Origin: Aldehydirespirator sp965204415 | Lineage (GTDB): Bacteria > Actinomycetota > Acidimicrobiia > Acidimicrobiales > Aldehydirespiratoraceae | Reading direction: 5' to 3' | Length of the DNA: 64,000 nt | Assembly (NCBI GenBank): GCA_965204415.1 | Contig: CBDBEL010000001.1 | Location: 744,001-808,000, forward strand | Position numbers and translations under genes: made by a program | In this document: positions 53,052 through 61,661 of the stretch, one piece after another | Layout: the number at the start of each line of letters is the position of its first letter | How positions within the stretch are numbered: position 1 is the first letter of the stretch | Notes under the pieces: generated by a model | What the model was told of the DNA's origin: nothing | The model's input: the letters and a program-made list of their open reading frames with translations, nothing else | Database searches by the model: none

Positions 53052-53489
53052 CTAGTCGACCGGGTTTCCGTCGATCTCCACCCGCTGGCGGCGCAGCACC
53101 ATGCGATTGATCCGCCAGCGACCGTCGACACGCTCGTACTCCTCCTCGTACCAGCCTGCGCCCCACAAGGTTCGGATCGGGCTCCCCTCGGGAAACCAGA
53201 TGCGGTCCTCCATGGCCCACAGGCCCGAAGCGCTGTCGGCGCCGGTCAGTTCGATCTCCTCGGTGTGGCCGTGATGGACGGTGACCGCACCGTCCAGGAG
53301 CCTTGACACCGTGTCAACGAAGCTGTCGCGGCTGCTGTAGACGCCCCGGCCCGAGCCGCTGACGGTGCTGCTCGAGACATCGATCAGCGCATCCGGGGCG
53401 AACACATCGCTTACACCCTGCCAGTCCTGCTGGTCGAGCAGGCGAAAGTAGCGCGCCTTCAGCTTGCGAATCTCCTCGATGTCTGCCAT
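53052..53489 (-). CDS. SnoaL-like (NTF2 fold) protein
   Basis: 145 residues from ATG 53489: ADIEEIRKLKARYFRLLDQQDWQGVSDVFAPDALIDVSS, then VTVHHGHTEEIELTGADSASGLWAMEDRIWF and a closing GWYEEEYERVDGRWRINRMVLRRQRVEI. This is a SnoaL-like cone fold, often a dehydratase/isomerase-like or binding protein. The substrate is unknown. The open frame upstream to 53630 is not similar to the family. Confidence 0.85.
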   Translation of the reverse strand: MADIEEIRKLKARYFRLLDQQDWQGVSDVFAPDALIDVSSSTVSGSGRGVYSSRDSFVDTVSRLLDGAVTVHHGHTEEIELTGADSASGLWAMEDRIWFPEGSPIRTLWGAGWYEEEYERVDGRWRINRMVLRRQRVEIDGNPVD

Positions 53490-53638
53490 AGATCCGTCGC
53501 TGCCGCCCGGCAGGGCACGGCCGGTGTTCGGGCTCACAGGCTCACCGTATCCGCCTTGCACAGGCCCGGCGCGGCCGTCTGCCACGGTCACCGAGCCGGC
53601 TAGATAGGCAGATCTATATTGTGATATCATATAAATGC

Positions 53639-53674
53639 TTGACAGGTGTCACACCGCTATGGCATACTCTGTGC
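53639..53674 (+). promoter_or_regulatory. sigma-A-type promoter of DUF222 copy 2, leaderless start
   Basis: TTGACA at 53639-53644, an 18-base spacer and CATACT at 53663-53668. Six bases later comes ATG at 53675, so transcription would start on the A of the start codon. No ribosome site precedes it. The spacer holds GGTGT-C-ACACC, a small palindrome. Confidence 0.65.
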
Positions 53675-55146
53675 ATGTTGATCGAAGCCGCCCGACGGGC
53701 TGAGGCCGCGGTGAAGGAGATGCTGGCTTGTGCCACTGAGGGGCGGCGTCGTGCTCGGAGCTGCTTGAGGGTCTGGAGGTCTCCAAGGTCATCGACGGCG
53801 TGAACGCGGCGTTCCAGGTCTCGGCCGCGGCCGCGGTGGCGGGCCGGGAGCGTCACGGCGACGGCGGCGCTGAGGTGCTGGCGGCCCGCGCGGGCCTGTC
53901 ACGACACGAGGCCCGCAGCCAGGTCAAGACGGCCGAGACCCTGCGCGGCACACCAAGGCTGCGCGACGCGGTGGCTGGGGGCCGGGTGTCGACGGCCAAC
54001 GCCAAACGGCTGGCCGAGGCCGTCGACAAGACCAGCGCCGCCGACGTCGCATCAGACCGCGAGCTGCTGGCCAAGGCCGAGACGATGCGGCCCGAGGCCT
54101 TCGCCAAGGAGGCCCGCCGGTGGGCGACTGACCGCCAGGGCGACGGCGGGGCGGCCGACTATGCCCGCCAGCGGTCGAGGCGCCGCCTGCGCATGTGGGA
54201 CGGCGACGACGGCATGGTGCACCTCTACGGCGAGTTCGACGCCGTCACCGGCAAGCGCATCCACAACCGGCTCGAGGCCGATGCCCGCCGCATGTACGAC
54301 GGCGACAAGAACAACGCCGCCAACGGCGTCGGCGCAAACGGCAACGCCGCCAACGGCGTCGGCGGCCAGCGGCGCACATTCCACCAGTGCATGGCCGACG
54401 CGCTCGACAACCTCACCGCCACCCCCGGCGAGGCCTCCGCCAGCGGAACGCCCTTCGCCGACATCTGCGTGGTCGCGCACGTCGACGACGCCACCGGCGA
54501 ACTTGTCGCCGAGCTACCCGACGGCGCGCGGCTGCCGTCGGAGGTACTTGAGCAGCTCGCCTGCAACGCCAAATTCACCGGCCTCGTCTATGACCGCGAC
54601 GGCAAACCCATCTGGCGGACCCACTCGGTGCGCACCGCCACCAAAGCTCAACGCCAGATCCTCTTTGCCCGCTACGGCGGCTGCTTCCACTGCGCGGCAC
54701 ACCCCGCGCTGTGCCAGATACACCACATCAAACCCGTCTCTGAGGGCGGATCCACCCGCCTCGACAACATGGTCCCCGTCTGCTGGGACTGCCACAACCG
54801 GATCCACCACCACAAATGGCGGATCCGCACCACCAACGGCACCCACACCATGCACCCCCCAGAACCAGCGACCCACGGCCCCGCCCGCGCCCGCGACCCG
54901 GCCCCGCCCGGCCACCGGACCGCCCAACACCCCCAACCCGCCAACAACCCCAACCCACCCCGCCACAACAGAATCAAACACGCCGACGATGACCCACCGG
55001 CCCAGCCCAGCCACCGGACCGCCCAACACCCCCAACCCGCCCACAGCCCCAGCCCACCCCGCCACGACGGGATCAAAGAGGCCCACGATGGCCGACCGGC
55101 CCAGCCCGCCGACAACAGCCCCAGCCGCCTGTTCGCCCTCGCCTAG
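53675..55146 (+). pseudogene. DUF222-HNH endonuclease (13E12-repeat type), frameshifted copy 2
   Basis: Starts at ATG 53675 as MLIEAARRAEAAVKEMLACATEG and breaks at a G run near 53739 (four G where copy 1 has five). From 53800 the frame is open to 55146: the rest of DUF222, RRWATDRQGDGGAADYARQR, MWDGDDGMVHLYGEFD, then the HNH nuclease CFHCAAHPALCQIHHIKPV ... PVCWDCHNRIHHHKW and SRLFALA. Compared with copy 1 it has eight extra residues (GANGNAAN type) and a doubled tail of about 40 residues (PPGHRTAQHPQPANNPNPP). A protein from the internal GTG at 53800 could be made but would lack the first 42 residues. Confidence 0.85.
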
Positions 55147-55193
55147 CAGGCCAAGCCAACCCAGCCAGCCAGCACCCAGGCGGGCACCAGCGT

Positions 55194-55345
55194 GCATATC
55201 GCCGCCAGTTCCTGTGCGGGAGCGACCATGCAGCGCAATTGGCAGCGCAATGCACAGACATCGCGCATATCGCCGCCAGTTCCTGTGCGGGAGCGACCAT
55301 GCAGCGCAATTGGCAGCGCAATGCACCGATTGCGCGCATATTGCT
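55194..55345. repeat. 71-bp tandem repeats after DUF222 copy 2
   Basis: Two full and one short copy of a 71-base unit (starts near 55194, 55265, 55336) beginning GCATATCGCCGCCAGTTCCT and containing GGCAGCGCAATGCAC. The first two units are almost identical. No gene is supported in 55147-55541. Confidence 0.85.
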
Positions 55346-55541
55346 GCCGACACAAGCAACCAGCAACGGGCACCAACGCGGCGAACCAGCAAGCCACACG
55401 ACCGACGCCAACGCCGCGATTCAGCGGGTCAGGTAGCCGACAGCCAGCAGCCAGTTGGCGAATCAGGCTGGTTCAGCAACCACGCGGCGAGTCTGGCAGG
55501 ATTGCGACCCGCGAGATCCCCGAACCGAGGAGATGCAACCG

Positions 55542-56234
55542 ATGGGTGAGATGGTGGAGTTCGCCGCCAACGGATCGACAGCACGCGGCTACGTCGCCGC
55601 TGCGGCCGGGGGGTCAGGCCCCGGGGTGATCGTGCTGCAGGAGTGGTGGGGGCTGGTGCCCCAGATCAAGGGGGTTTGCGACCTGCTCGCCGAGGAGGGC
55701 TTCACCGCGCTTGCTCCCGACCTGTACCAGGGCGAAATGGCCACCCACACCGAGATGGACAAGGCCGGCGCGCTCATGACCAGCCTGCCCCCGGAGCGAG
55801 CCGCCCGCGACATGTCCGCCGCCATCGACTACCTGCTCGGCCACGACGCCTGCTCGTCGTCCACAGTGGGTGTCACCGGCTTCTGCATGGGCGGCTTGCT
55901 GACCTTGCGCATCGCCGCCCTCGCCGGTGACCGGGTCACAGCCGCGGCCCCGTTCTACGGCGCCCCGCTCGGCGACGACTCGCTCGACTGGAGCAACCTC
56001 AGCGCCAGAGTCGAGGGGCACTTCGCGGCCAGCGACGACTTCTTCCCGCCCGACGCCTGCGAAGCGCTGGCCCAGCAGCTGCGCGACATCGGCAAAGACG
56101 TCGTGTTCCACACCTACGAGGGCACCGGCCACGGCTTCGGCAACTGGGAGGACCCGCTCGGCACGTACAACGAGGCCGCCTGGAACACCGCCTGGTCCCG
56201 CACCCTCGACCTGCTGCGCACCAACGTGGGGTGA
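55542..56234 (+). CDS. dienelactone hydrolase-family protein
   Basis: A 230-residue alpha/beta-hydrolase that opens lactones or similar esters. Nucleophile Cys115 in GVTGFCMGGLL, Asp in AASDDFFPPDA (about 165-171) and His197 in GTGHGF make the Cys-Asp-His triad typical of dienelactone hydrolase. VIVLQEWWGLVPQIKGVCD and LAPDLYQGE are family marks. ATG 55542 sits 8 bases after GAGGAG; the frame upstream to 55455 is not similar to the family. Confidence 0.92.
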   Translation: MGEMVEFAANGSTARGYVAAAAGGSGPGVIVLQEWWGLVPQIKGVCDLLAEEGFTALAPDLYQGEMATHTEMDKAGALMTSLPPERAARDMSAAIDYLLGHDACSSSTVGVTGFCMGGLLTLRIAALAGDRVTAAAPFYGAPLGDDSLDWSNLSARVEGHFAASDDFFPPDACEALAQQLRDIGKDVVFHTYEGTGHGFGNWEDPLGTYNEAAWNTAWSRTLDLLRTNVG

Positions 56235-56305
56235 GCTAGACCCGGCTCAACAACCCGATACAGCTTCACGCCGGGGCGGATGGAGTCGAGCAGCCCTTCC
56301 TGGAG

Positions 56306-57151
56306 TCAGTAGACCTCAGGCACGAACGTCTGGTCTGAGATCGGCGGCCTCACATAACCCAGGCCCGACTGGCGCTCGGGCAACTCGACGTCCTCCCAGG
56401 CGACCGTCTCGTACGGGATCATCGACAGCAGGTGCGAGATGCAGTTCAGCCGGGCTGCCTTCTTGGAGTCGGCGTCCACCACGTACCACGGCGCCTGCTT
56501 GATGTCGGTGTGGGCGAACAGGGTGTCCTTGGCCTTGGAGAAGTCCACCCACCGGGACCGCCCCTCAACATCCACCGGCGACAGCTTCCAGCGTCTGAGC
56601 GGATCCCTGATCCGGTTCTGGAACCGGCGCTCCTGCTCGGCGTCGCTCACCGAGAACCAGTACTTGATCAGGACGATCCCCGACCGCACCAGCATCCGCT
56701 CGAACTCCGGGCAGGACCGCAGGAACTCGCGGTACTCCTCCTCGGTGCAGAAGCCCATGACCGGCTCGACGAGGCCCCGGTTGTACCAGCTGCGGTCGAA
56801 CAGGACCATCTCCCCCGCCGCCGGCAGCTCCGCCACATAGCGCTGGAACCACCACTGAGTCTTCTCGCGGTCGCTGGGCGTGCCCAGGGCCACCACCCGC
56901 GCCACCCGGGGGTTGAGCCGCTCGGTGATCCGCTTGATCACACCGCCCTTGCCGGCCGCGTCGCGGCCCTCGAAGATGACCACCACCTTGAGGCCCTTGT
57001 GGCGGATCCAGCGCTGCAGGCGAACCAGCTCCTCCTGCAGGCGACCCAGCTCCCTCTCGTAGTCCTTGGTCTTGATCCGCTTGCGCGTGCGGGGTGCCCG
57101 CTCGTCGGCCAGCGACTCGTATACGGTCGGCTCAATGACGCCATCGCTCAT
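56306..57151 (-). CDS. ppk2: polyphosphate kinase 2, class I
   Basis: Uses polyphosphate to phosphorylate nucleoside diphosphates (or the reverse). 281 residues from ATG 57151. Walker A FEGRDAAGKGG at 60-70, Walker B FDRSWYNRGLVEPVMGF at about 118-134, lid-module IRDPLRRWKLSPVD, and DIKQAPWYVVDADSKKAARLN. One kinase domain only, so class I. It diverges from the acyl-CoA mutase gene with only 20 bases between starts. Confidence 0.95.
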   Translation of the reverse strand: MSDGVIEPTVYESLADERAPRTRKRIKTKDYERELGRLQEELVRLQRWIRHKGLKVVVIFEGRDAAGKGGVIKRITERLNPRVARVVALGTPSDREKTQWWFQRYVAELPAAGEMVLFDRSWYNRGLVEPVMGFCTEEEYREFLRSCPEFERMLVRSGIVLIKYWFSVSDAEQERRFQNRIRDPLRRWKLSPVDVEGRSRWVDFSKAKDTLFAHTDIKQAPWYVVDADSKKAARLNCISHLLSMIPYETVAWEDVELPERQSGLGYVRPPISDQTFVPEVY

Positions 57152-57171
57152 GAACCGACCATAATTGACCC

Positions 57172-58818
57172 GTGGAAGCTCGACAATTCCCGCAGGAATC
57201 CCCGCAGACATCCCCGCAGACGTCCGCGCAGACATCTGCGACAGGAAGAACCTTCACGACAATGTCGGGGGTTCCCGTCGACCCGGTATACGGCGACGGG
57301 CCACTGCCCGGGGAGTATCCCTACACCCGGGGCATCTACCCCGAGATGTACCGCAGCCGCCTGTGGACCATGCGGATGTTCGCCGGGTTCGGAACCGCCG
57401 TAGACACCAACGGCCGGTTCAAGGACATCCTGCGCAACGGGGGCACCGGGCTGTCCACCGCCTTCGACATGCCCACCCTCATGGGACGAGACTCCGACGA
57501 CGCCGTGTGGTCGGCCGGCGAGGTCGGCAGGGCCGGCGTGGCGATCGACACTCTGGCCGACATGGAGGACCTGTTCGCCGAGATCGACCTGAGCGCGGTG
57601 TCCACCTCGATGACCATCAACGGTCCCGCCATCGTGGCCCTCGCCCAGTACGTCGCGGTCGGGGACAAGACCGGCGTGGACCGGGCCCGCCTGTCGGGAA
57701 CCATCCAGAACGACATCCTCAAGGAGTACCAGGCCCAGAAGGAGTACATCTTCCCGCCCCGGCCGTCGATGCGCATCGTCACCGACATGATGCGTTTCAC
57801 CACCGCTGAGATGCCCCGATGGCACCCGGTGTCGATCTCCGGCTACCACATCCGCGAGGCGGGATCGACCGCCGCGCAGGAACTGGGCTTCACCATGGCC
57901 AACGGCTTCGCCTACGTGGAGGCGGCCAGGGCCGCCGGGCTCGACGTCGACGACTTCGCCAGCCGGCTCAGCTTCTTCTTCAACAGCCACAGCGACTTCT
58001 TCGAGGAGATCGGCAAGTTCCGGGCGGCCCGGCGCATCTGGTCCACCTGGATGAAGGAGCGGTACGGCGCCACCAGCGAGCGCAGCCTGATGTGCCGGTT
58101 CCACACCCAGACCGCCGGGGTGTCGCTCACCGCCCAGCAGCCCGAGATCAACATCGCCCGGGTGGCGATCCAGGCGCTGGCCGGCGTGCTCGGAGGGACC
58201 CAGTCCCTGCACACCGACGCCTTCGACGAGGCCCTGGCCCTGCCCACCGAGAAGGCGGCCCGCATCGCTTTGCGCTCCCAGCAGATCGTGGCCCATGAGA
58301 CCGGCGTGGCCAGCGTGGCCGATCCGCTGGGCGGCTCGCCGTACGTCGAATGGATGACCGACGAGATGGAGAGGCGGGCCGTGGAGATACTCGACCACCT
58401 TCTGGAGTTGGGCCACGGCTCCATCCTCGAAGGCGTCTACGAGGGCATCGACAACGGCTGGTTCGTGGGCGGCATCGCCGACTCCGCATACCGCTTCGAG
58501 CGCGAGGTCAACGAGGGCACCCGCACCATCGTCGGGGTCAACGCGTTCACCGACGGCGACGACGGCGAGAGCAACCTGCTGCGCATCGAGCAGGACACCG
58601 AGGATCTGCAACTCAAGCGCCTCGCCGCGGTCAAGCAGGCCCGGGACGACGAGGTCGTGCGCCGCTCGCTCGAAGCCGTGCGATCCACGGCCGGGGACCC
58701 GGCCGCCAACCTCATGCCGCCGGTGATCGACGCAGTCAACGCCTACGCCACCGAGGGCGAGATCTGCGACACGCTGGCCGGCGTGTTCGGACGCTACGTC
58801 GAGCAGGCCATCGTCTAG
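57172..58818 (+). CDS. icmA: B12-dependent acyl-CoA mutase large subunit, isobutyryl-CoA mutase-like
   Basis: A 548-residue TIM-barrel substrate-binding subunit: YPYTRGIYPEMYRSRLWTMRMFAGFGTA, TAFDMPTLMGRDSDD, NGPAIVALAQYVAVG, GTIQNDILKEYQAQKEYIFPP, RFHTQTAGVSLTAQQPEINI. In methylmalonyl-CoA mutase the specificity pair is Tyr and Arg; here the same places hold Phe70 and Gln189, the pair known for isobutyryl-CoA mutase. It would therefore interconvert isobutyryl- and n-butyryl-CoA rather than methylmalonyl- and succinyl-CoA. The N-terminal 30 residues (PQTSPQTSAQTS repeats) look like an extension; GTG 57172 or ATG 57262 may be the start. The cobalamin subunit and GTPase follow. Confidence 0.85.
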   Translation: MEARQFPQESPQTSPQTSAQTSATGRTFTTMSGVPVDPVYGDGPLPGEYPYTRGIYPEMYRSRLWTMRMFAGFGTAVDTNGRFKDILRNGGTGLSTAFDMPTLMGRDSDDAVWSAGEVGRAGVAIDTLADMEDLFAEIDLSAVSTSMTINGPAIVALAQYVAVGDKTGVDRARLSGTIQNDILKEYQAQKEYIFPPRPSMRIVTDMMRFTTAEMPRWHPVSISGYHIREAGSTAAQELGFTMANGFAYVEAARAAGLDVDDFASRLSFFFNSHSDFFEEIGKFRAARRIWSTWMKERYGATSERSLMCRFHTQTAGVSLTAQQPEINIARVAIQALAGVLGGTQSLHTDAFDEALALPTEKAARIALRSQQIVAHETGVASVADPLGGSPYVEWMTDEMERRAVEILDHLLELGHGSILEGVYEGIDNGWFVGGIADSAYRFEREVNEGTRTIVGVNAFTDGDDGESNLLRIEQDTEDLQLKRLAAVKQARDDEVVRRSLEAVRSTAGDPAANLMPPVIDAVNAYATEGEICDTLAGVFGRYVEQAIV

Positions 58819-58846
58819 CCACGCCGGACGACCATGCCTGAGAACC

Positions 58847-59293
58847 ATGCCTGAGAGCCAAGACCACGCCGGCGCCGGCCGCGAAGCCCCGATCAGGGTG
58901 GTGCTAGCGAAACTGGGCCTCGACGGTCACGACCGGGGCCTCAAGGTGGTGGCCCGGATGCTGCGCGACGCCGGCATGGAGGTGATCTACCTGGGCCTGC
59001 GGCAGACCACCGAGTCGGTGATCGCCGCGGTGGAGCAGGAGGACGCCGATGTGATCGGGCTGTCGATGCACAACGCCGGCCATCTGGCCCTGGCCCCCCG
59101 GATCCTGCAGGCCCTGGCCGACTCCGGGCTTGATGTGCCCGTGGTCATCGGCGGGATCGTGCCCGAGGCAGACGTGGCCGCCCTCAAGGATCTGGGCATC
59201 AGCGCGGTGCTGCATCCAGGGGCCTCGGCTGTCGAGGTCGCCGACGCGGTCCGCCGGTCCGTGGAGGCCGAGCGGGTAGGCGGCGATTCGTGA
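58847..59293 (+). CDS. icmB: cobalamin-binding subunit of acyl-CoA mutase
   Basis: A 148-residue B12-binding domain. D26-G-H28-D-R-G31 supplies the histidine that binds cobalt; IGLSMHNAGHLALAP and VVIGGIVPEADVAAL build the nucleotide-tail pocket. GTG or ATG near 58847 as start. Located 28 bases after the large subunit, so they are made together. Confidence 0.92.
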   Translation: MPESQDHAGAGREAPIRVVLAKLGLDGHDRGLKVVARMLRDAGMEVIYLGLRQTTESVIAAVEQEDADVIGLSMHNAGHLALAPRILQALADSGLDVPVVIGGIVPEADVAALKDLGISAVLHPGASAVEVADAVRRSVEAERVGGDS

Positions 59294-59343
59294 GGATTGC
59301 GGTGAGACGCTCAGCGGGGCCGTGGGCAGTGTTGCTGTGGTCT

Positions 59344-59382
59344 GGGCGGCCCGTGAGCGCAGCGAACGAGAGCGGGAATCAC
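59344..59382. repeat. dispersed short repeat, copy 2
   Basis: About 39 bases, GGGCGGCCCGTGAGCGCAGC then GAACGAGAGCGGGAATCAC, matching 61525-61564 with two mismatches and part of 10290-10344. It lies between the cobalamin subunit and the GTPase gene. Confidence 0.7.
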
Positions 59383-59470
59383 CACGCTGCACCGCTCTAC
59401 GCTCTGTCCTGCCCTCATGTCCTCTTCACGTGATCGCTGCCGGCCCAGCCGCCCGGCACCCGGTCGGGCC

Positions 59471-60493
59471 ATGAGCACCGGGGTTGACCCCCGAGCCGCC
59501 AGCGATCTGCTGGAGTTGGCCCGGAGCGGCGACCGGCGGGCGTTGGGCCGGCTGCTCACCTTCGTGGAGCACCGCGACGCCCGCGCGCACGGACTCGACG
59601 ATCTGGTCCATCCGCATGCACAGGGCGACGCCGCGGTGATCGGTGTGACCGGAGCACCCGGCACCGGCAAGTCGACTCTGGTGGGGCATCTGGTCAAGGA
59701 GATCGCGGACGCCGGCGAGCAACCGGCCGTGCTGGCTGTGGACCCATCGTCCCCCCTGAGCGGCGGCGCGATACTCGGCGACCGCATCCGCATGGACGGG
59801 GTCGCCGAGGGGCGCGCCTTCATCCGGTCGATGGCGACACGCGGTCACGCCGGCGGCCTGGCCCTGGCCGTGCCCGGCGCGCTGCGCCTGTTCGAGGCGT
59901 GCGGTTTCGGGCCCCTGGTCGTCGAGACCGTCGGCGTGGGCCAAGTCGAGGTGGACGTGACCCGGACCGCCGACACCACCGTCGTGATGGTCGCCCCCGG
60001 CATGGGCGACGCGGTGCAGGCCAACAAGTCCGGTCTGCTGGAGGTGGCCGACGTGCTGGTGGTCAACAAGGCTGACCGGCCCGGCGCCGACGACGTCCGG
60101 CGCGACCTGGCGCACATGCTCGACCTGGGCCACATCACCGGCGCCACCCAACACTGGCGGCCCGAGATCATCATGACCACCGCCACCACCGGCGAAGGGG
60201 CGCTCAAGGTCCACCAGGCGATACAGGCCCATCGCGCCCATCTGGCCGAGACCGGCCGGCTCCAAGACCGCCGAGAGTCCAGGATCCGCCAAGAGGTCCT
60301 CGACCGGATCACCGAGCACCTGGATGCCGCGGCCGTGCGCCTATTGAGCACCCGACCGGCTGAACTTCAGGACGCGCTTGAAGGCAGGCAGACCCCCGCC
60401 GCGGCAGCGGCCAAAATCAGCAAACGCCTGTTGAGCAACCAGCCCCAGATATCCCCAAGCAACCAGCCTGCTGCGCAGAGACGGGAGCGCTAG
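59471..60493 (+). CDS. meaB: MeaB/ArgK-family GTPase, acyl-CoA mutase chaperone
   Basis: A G protein that loads adenosylcobalamin onto the mutase and protects it. Counted from ATG 59471 it has 340 residues; the frame is open from 59417. Walker A GAPGTGKST, DPSSPLSGGAILGDRIRM, VETVGVGQVEVDV and NKAD are all present. The C-terminal arm (RRESRIRQEVLDRITEHL) is the dimerisation part. The tail after about 320 is Ala/Gln-rich. It belongs with the two mutase subunits. Confidence 0.92.
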   Translation: MSTGVDPRAASDLLELARSGDRRALGRLLTFVEHRDARAHGLDDLVHPHAQGDAAVIGVTGAPGTGKSTLVGHLVKEIADAGEQPAVLAVDPSSPLSGGAILGDRIRMDGVAEGRAFIRSMATRGHAGGLALAVPGALRLFEACGFGPLVVETVGVGQVEVDVTRTADTTVVMVAPGMGDAVQANKSGLLEVADVLVVNKADRPGADDVRRDLAHMLDLGHITGATQHWRPEIIMTTATTGEGALKVHQAIQAHRAHLAETGRLQDRRESRIRQEVLDRITEHLDAAAVRLLSTRPAELQDALEGRQTPAAAAAKISKRLLSNQPQISPSNQPAAQRRER

Positions 60494-60593
60494 GCCGGGG
60501 GGTGGCGACGAGTCAGATGACCGACGAATAGGGCGAAGCCCGTGTCGGTCATCTCGGCTCGGCGACAGGACCCGCCGGCCGGGGGAGCCCTGC

Positions 60594-61331
60594 CTAGAGC
60601 GTCAGCAGGATGCGGCGGGCCTCGCTCAACTCCGCGATGCGATCGGCAGCCTCTGTCTCCGCCGCGCCGAGATCGGGATGGGCGGCCCGCAGCGCCTCGC
60701 GGAATCCTCGCCGGACCGCGGCCTCTGCCGGCATCTCGATCTCGCGATCAACCTCGCGATCAAATCCCAGGGTCTCCAGAGCCCAGCCAACAGGATCGGC
60801 AACGGCGCGAGCGGGCCTTGGCGACGACTGGCCGGACAGGAGGTATGCGAACAGCGCCGGACCGATGTCGCCTCTCCACGCCAACCCTCGCCGCACTGCC
60901 CGAAGCACCTCACCCCGGACCGGTGGCTCCGCCAGGCCAGCTGCGTAGGCCGCGCCGAGCACCAGTTGGCTGGGCGTCGCCCGGGAGCTGTCGAGCTCGC
61001 AGGAGAGGTCATCGGAGGAGCCGGGCCTGCTCCCGTGGAGCCGCTGGCGGCTCCGGGTAAGCCCGACCCGGTCCTGCTGCAGCCGGTGCCGCAGGCGGGG
61101 CTGGGCCACGGGCTGGCCCTGCTCGAGCTCATGCACGAGCTGAACGACCTCTCCCAGCAGATCACCGGAGAGCTCCGACCCGAAGCGGGCGCACACCCCG
61201 CCAAGCAGCAGGCCACCGAAGCCCGGGCCGGTGCCGTCCTGTGAACCGGGAAGCCAGGCCCGGCCGATAGCGAGCCGGCGAGTGGGGGCTATCGGTCTGG
61301 AGTGGAAGATCTCCAGTTCGGCCAGCAGCAC
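60594..61331 (-). CDS. J-domain-like protein
   Basis: 245 residues. Only the C-terminal part is recognisable: RRGFREALRAAHPDLGAAETEAADRIAELSEARRILL has the HPD tripeptide and following helix of a DnaJ J-domain, placed at the C terminus. The N-terminal part (about 1-200) is Leu/Gly-rich, without membrane helix or motif I know. It may recruit a DnaK-type chaperone for a specific partner. Start uncertain. Confidence 0.6.
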   Translation of the reverse strand: MLLAELEIFHSRPIAPTRRLAIGRAWLPGSQDGTGPGFGGLLLGGVCARFGSELSGDLLGEVVQLVHELEQGQPVAQPRLRHRLQQDRVGLTRSRQRLHGSRPGSSDDLSCELDSSRATPSQLVLGAAYAAGLAEPPVRGEVLRAVRRGLAWRGDIGPALFAYLLSGQSSPRPARAVADPVGWALETLGFDREVDREIEMPAEAAVRRGFREALRAAHPDLGAAETEAADRIAELSEARRILLTL

Positions 61332-61512
61332 CCGGTCAAGCTACCGGGCCACGGTTCCCGGCGAGCCGCAGGGCCAGGAATCACCGGCAGCGGCTGTGCT
61401 CGGAGGCCGGGCGGACAGGCCCGCCATTCCGGCTCATGCGGGCGCGACCGCCGGCAGTGTTTCTGTGGCTTAGAGGCCGAGCGGATAGGCGGCACGACGC
61501 GGCCCATACGGC

Positions 61513-61566
61513 GCGAGGCCGTGGCCCGAGCGGCCCGTGAGCGCAGCGAACAAGAGCGGGAATGAC
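61513..61566. repeat. dispersed short repeat, copy 3
   Basis: GCGAGGCCGTGGCCCGAGCG followed by GCCCGTGAGCGCAGCGAACA and AGAGCGGGAATGA. Same as 10290-10344 with few changes and longer than the copy at 59344. The stretch 61332-61661 holds no gene. Confidence 0.75.
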
Positions 61567-61661
61567 CCCGCTGCGACGCGAGAGGCTCTCACCTATCCGC
61601 GTGGCCCCTTAGGGGCCCGCGGCAGCAGGAACATCCGCGAAGAACCCGTCGAGGATGCCGG

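Noticed and set aside
55194..55345. 71-base repeats considered as CRISPR or as coding
   Set aside because: Tandem without spacers; open frames across them show no conserved protein and include out-of-frame copies.
57148..58848. Minus-strand frame of 566 codons opposite the mutase large subunit
   Set aside because: His/Gly/Val-rich composition and exact antiphase to a well conserved enzyme; shadow.
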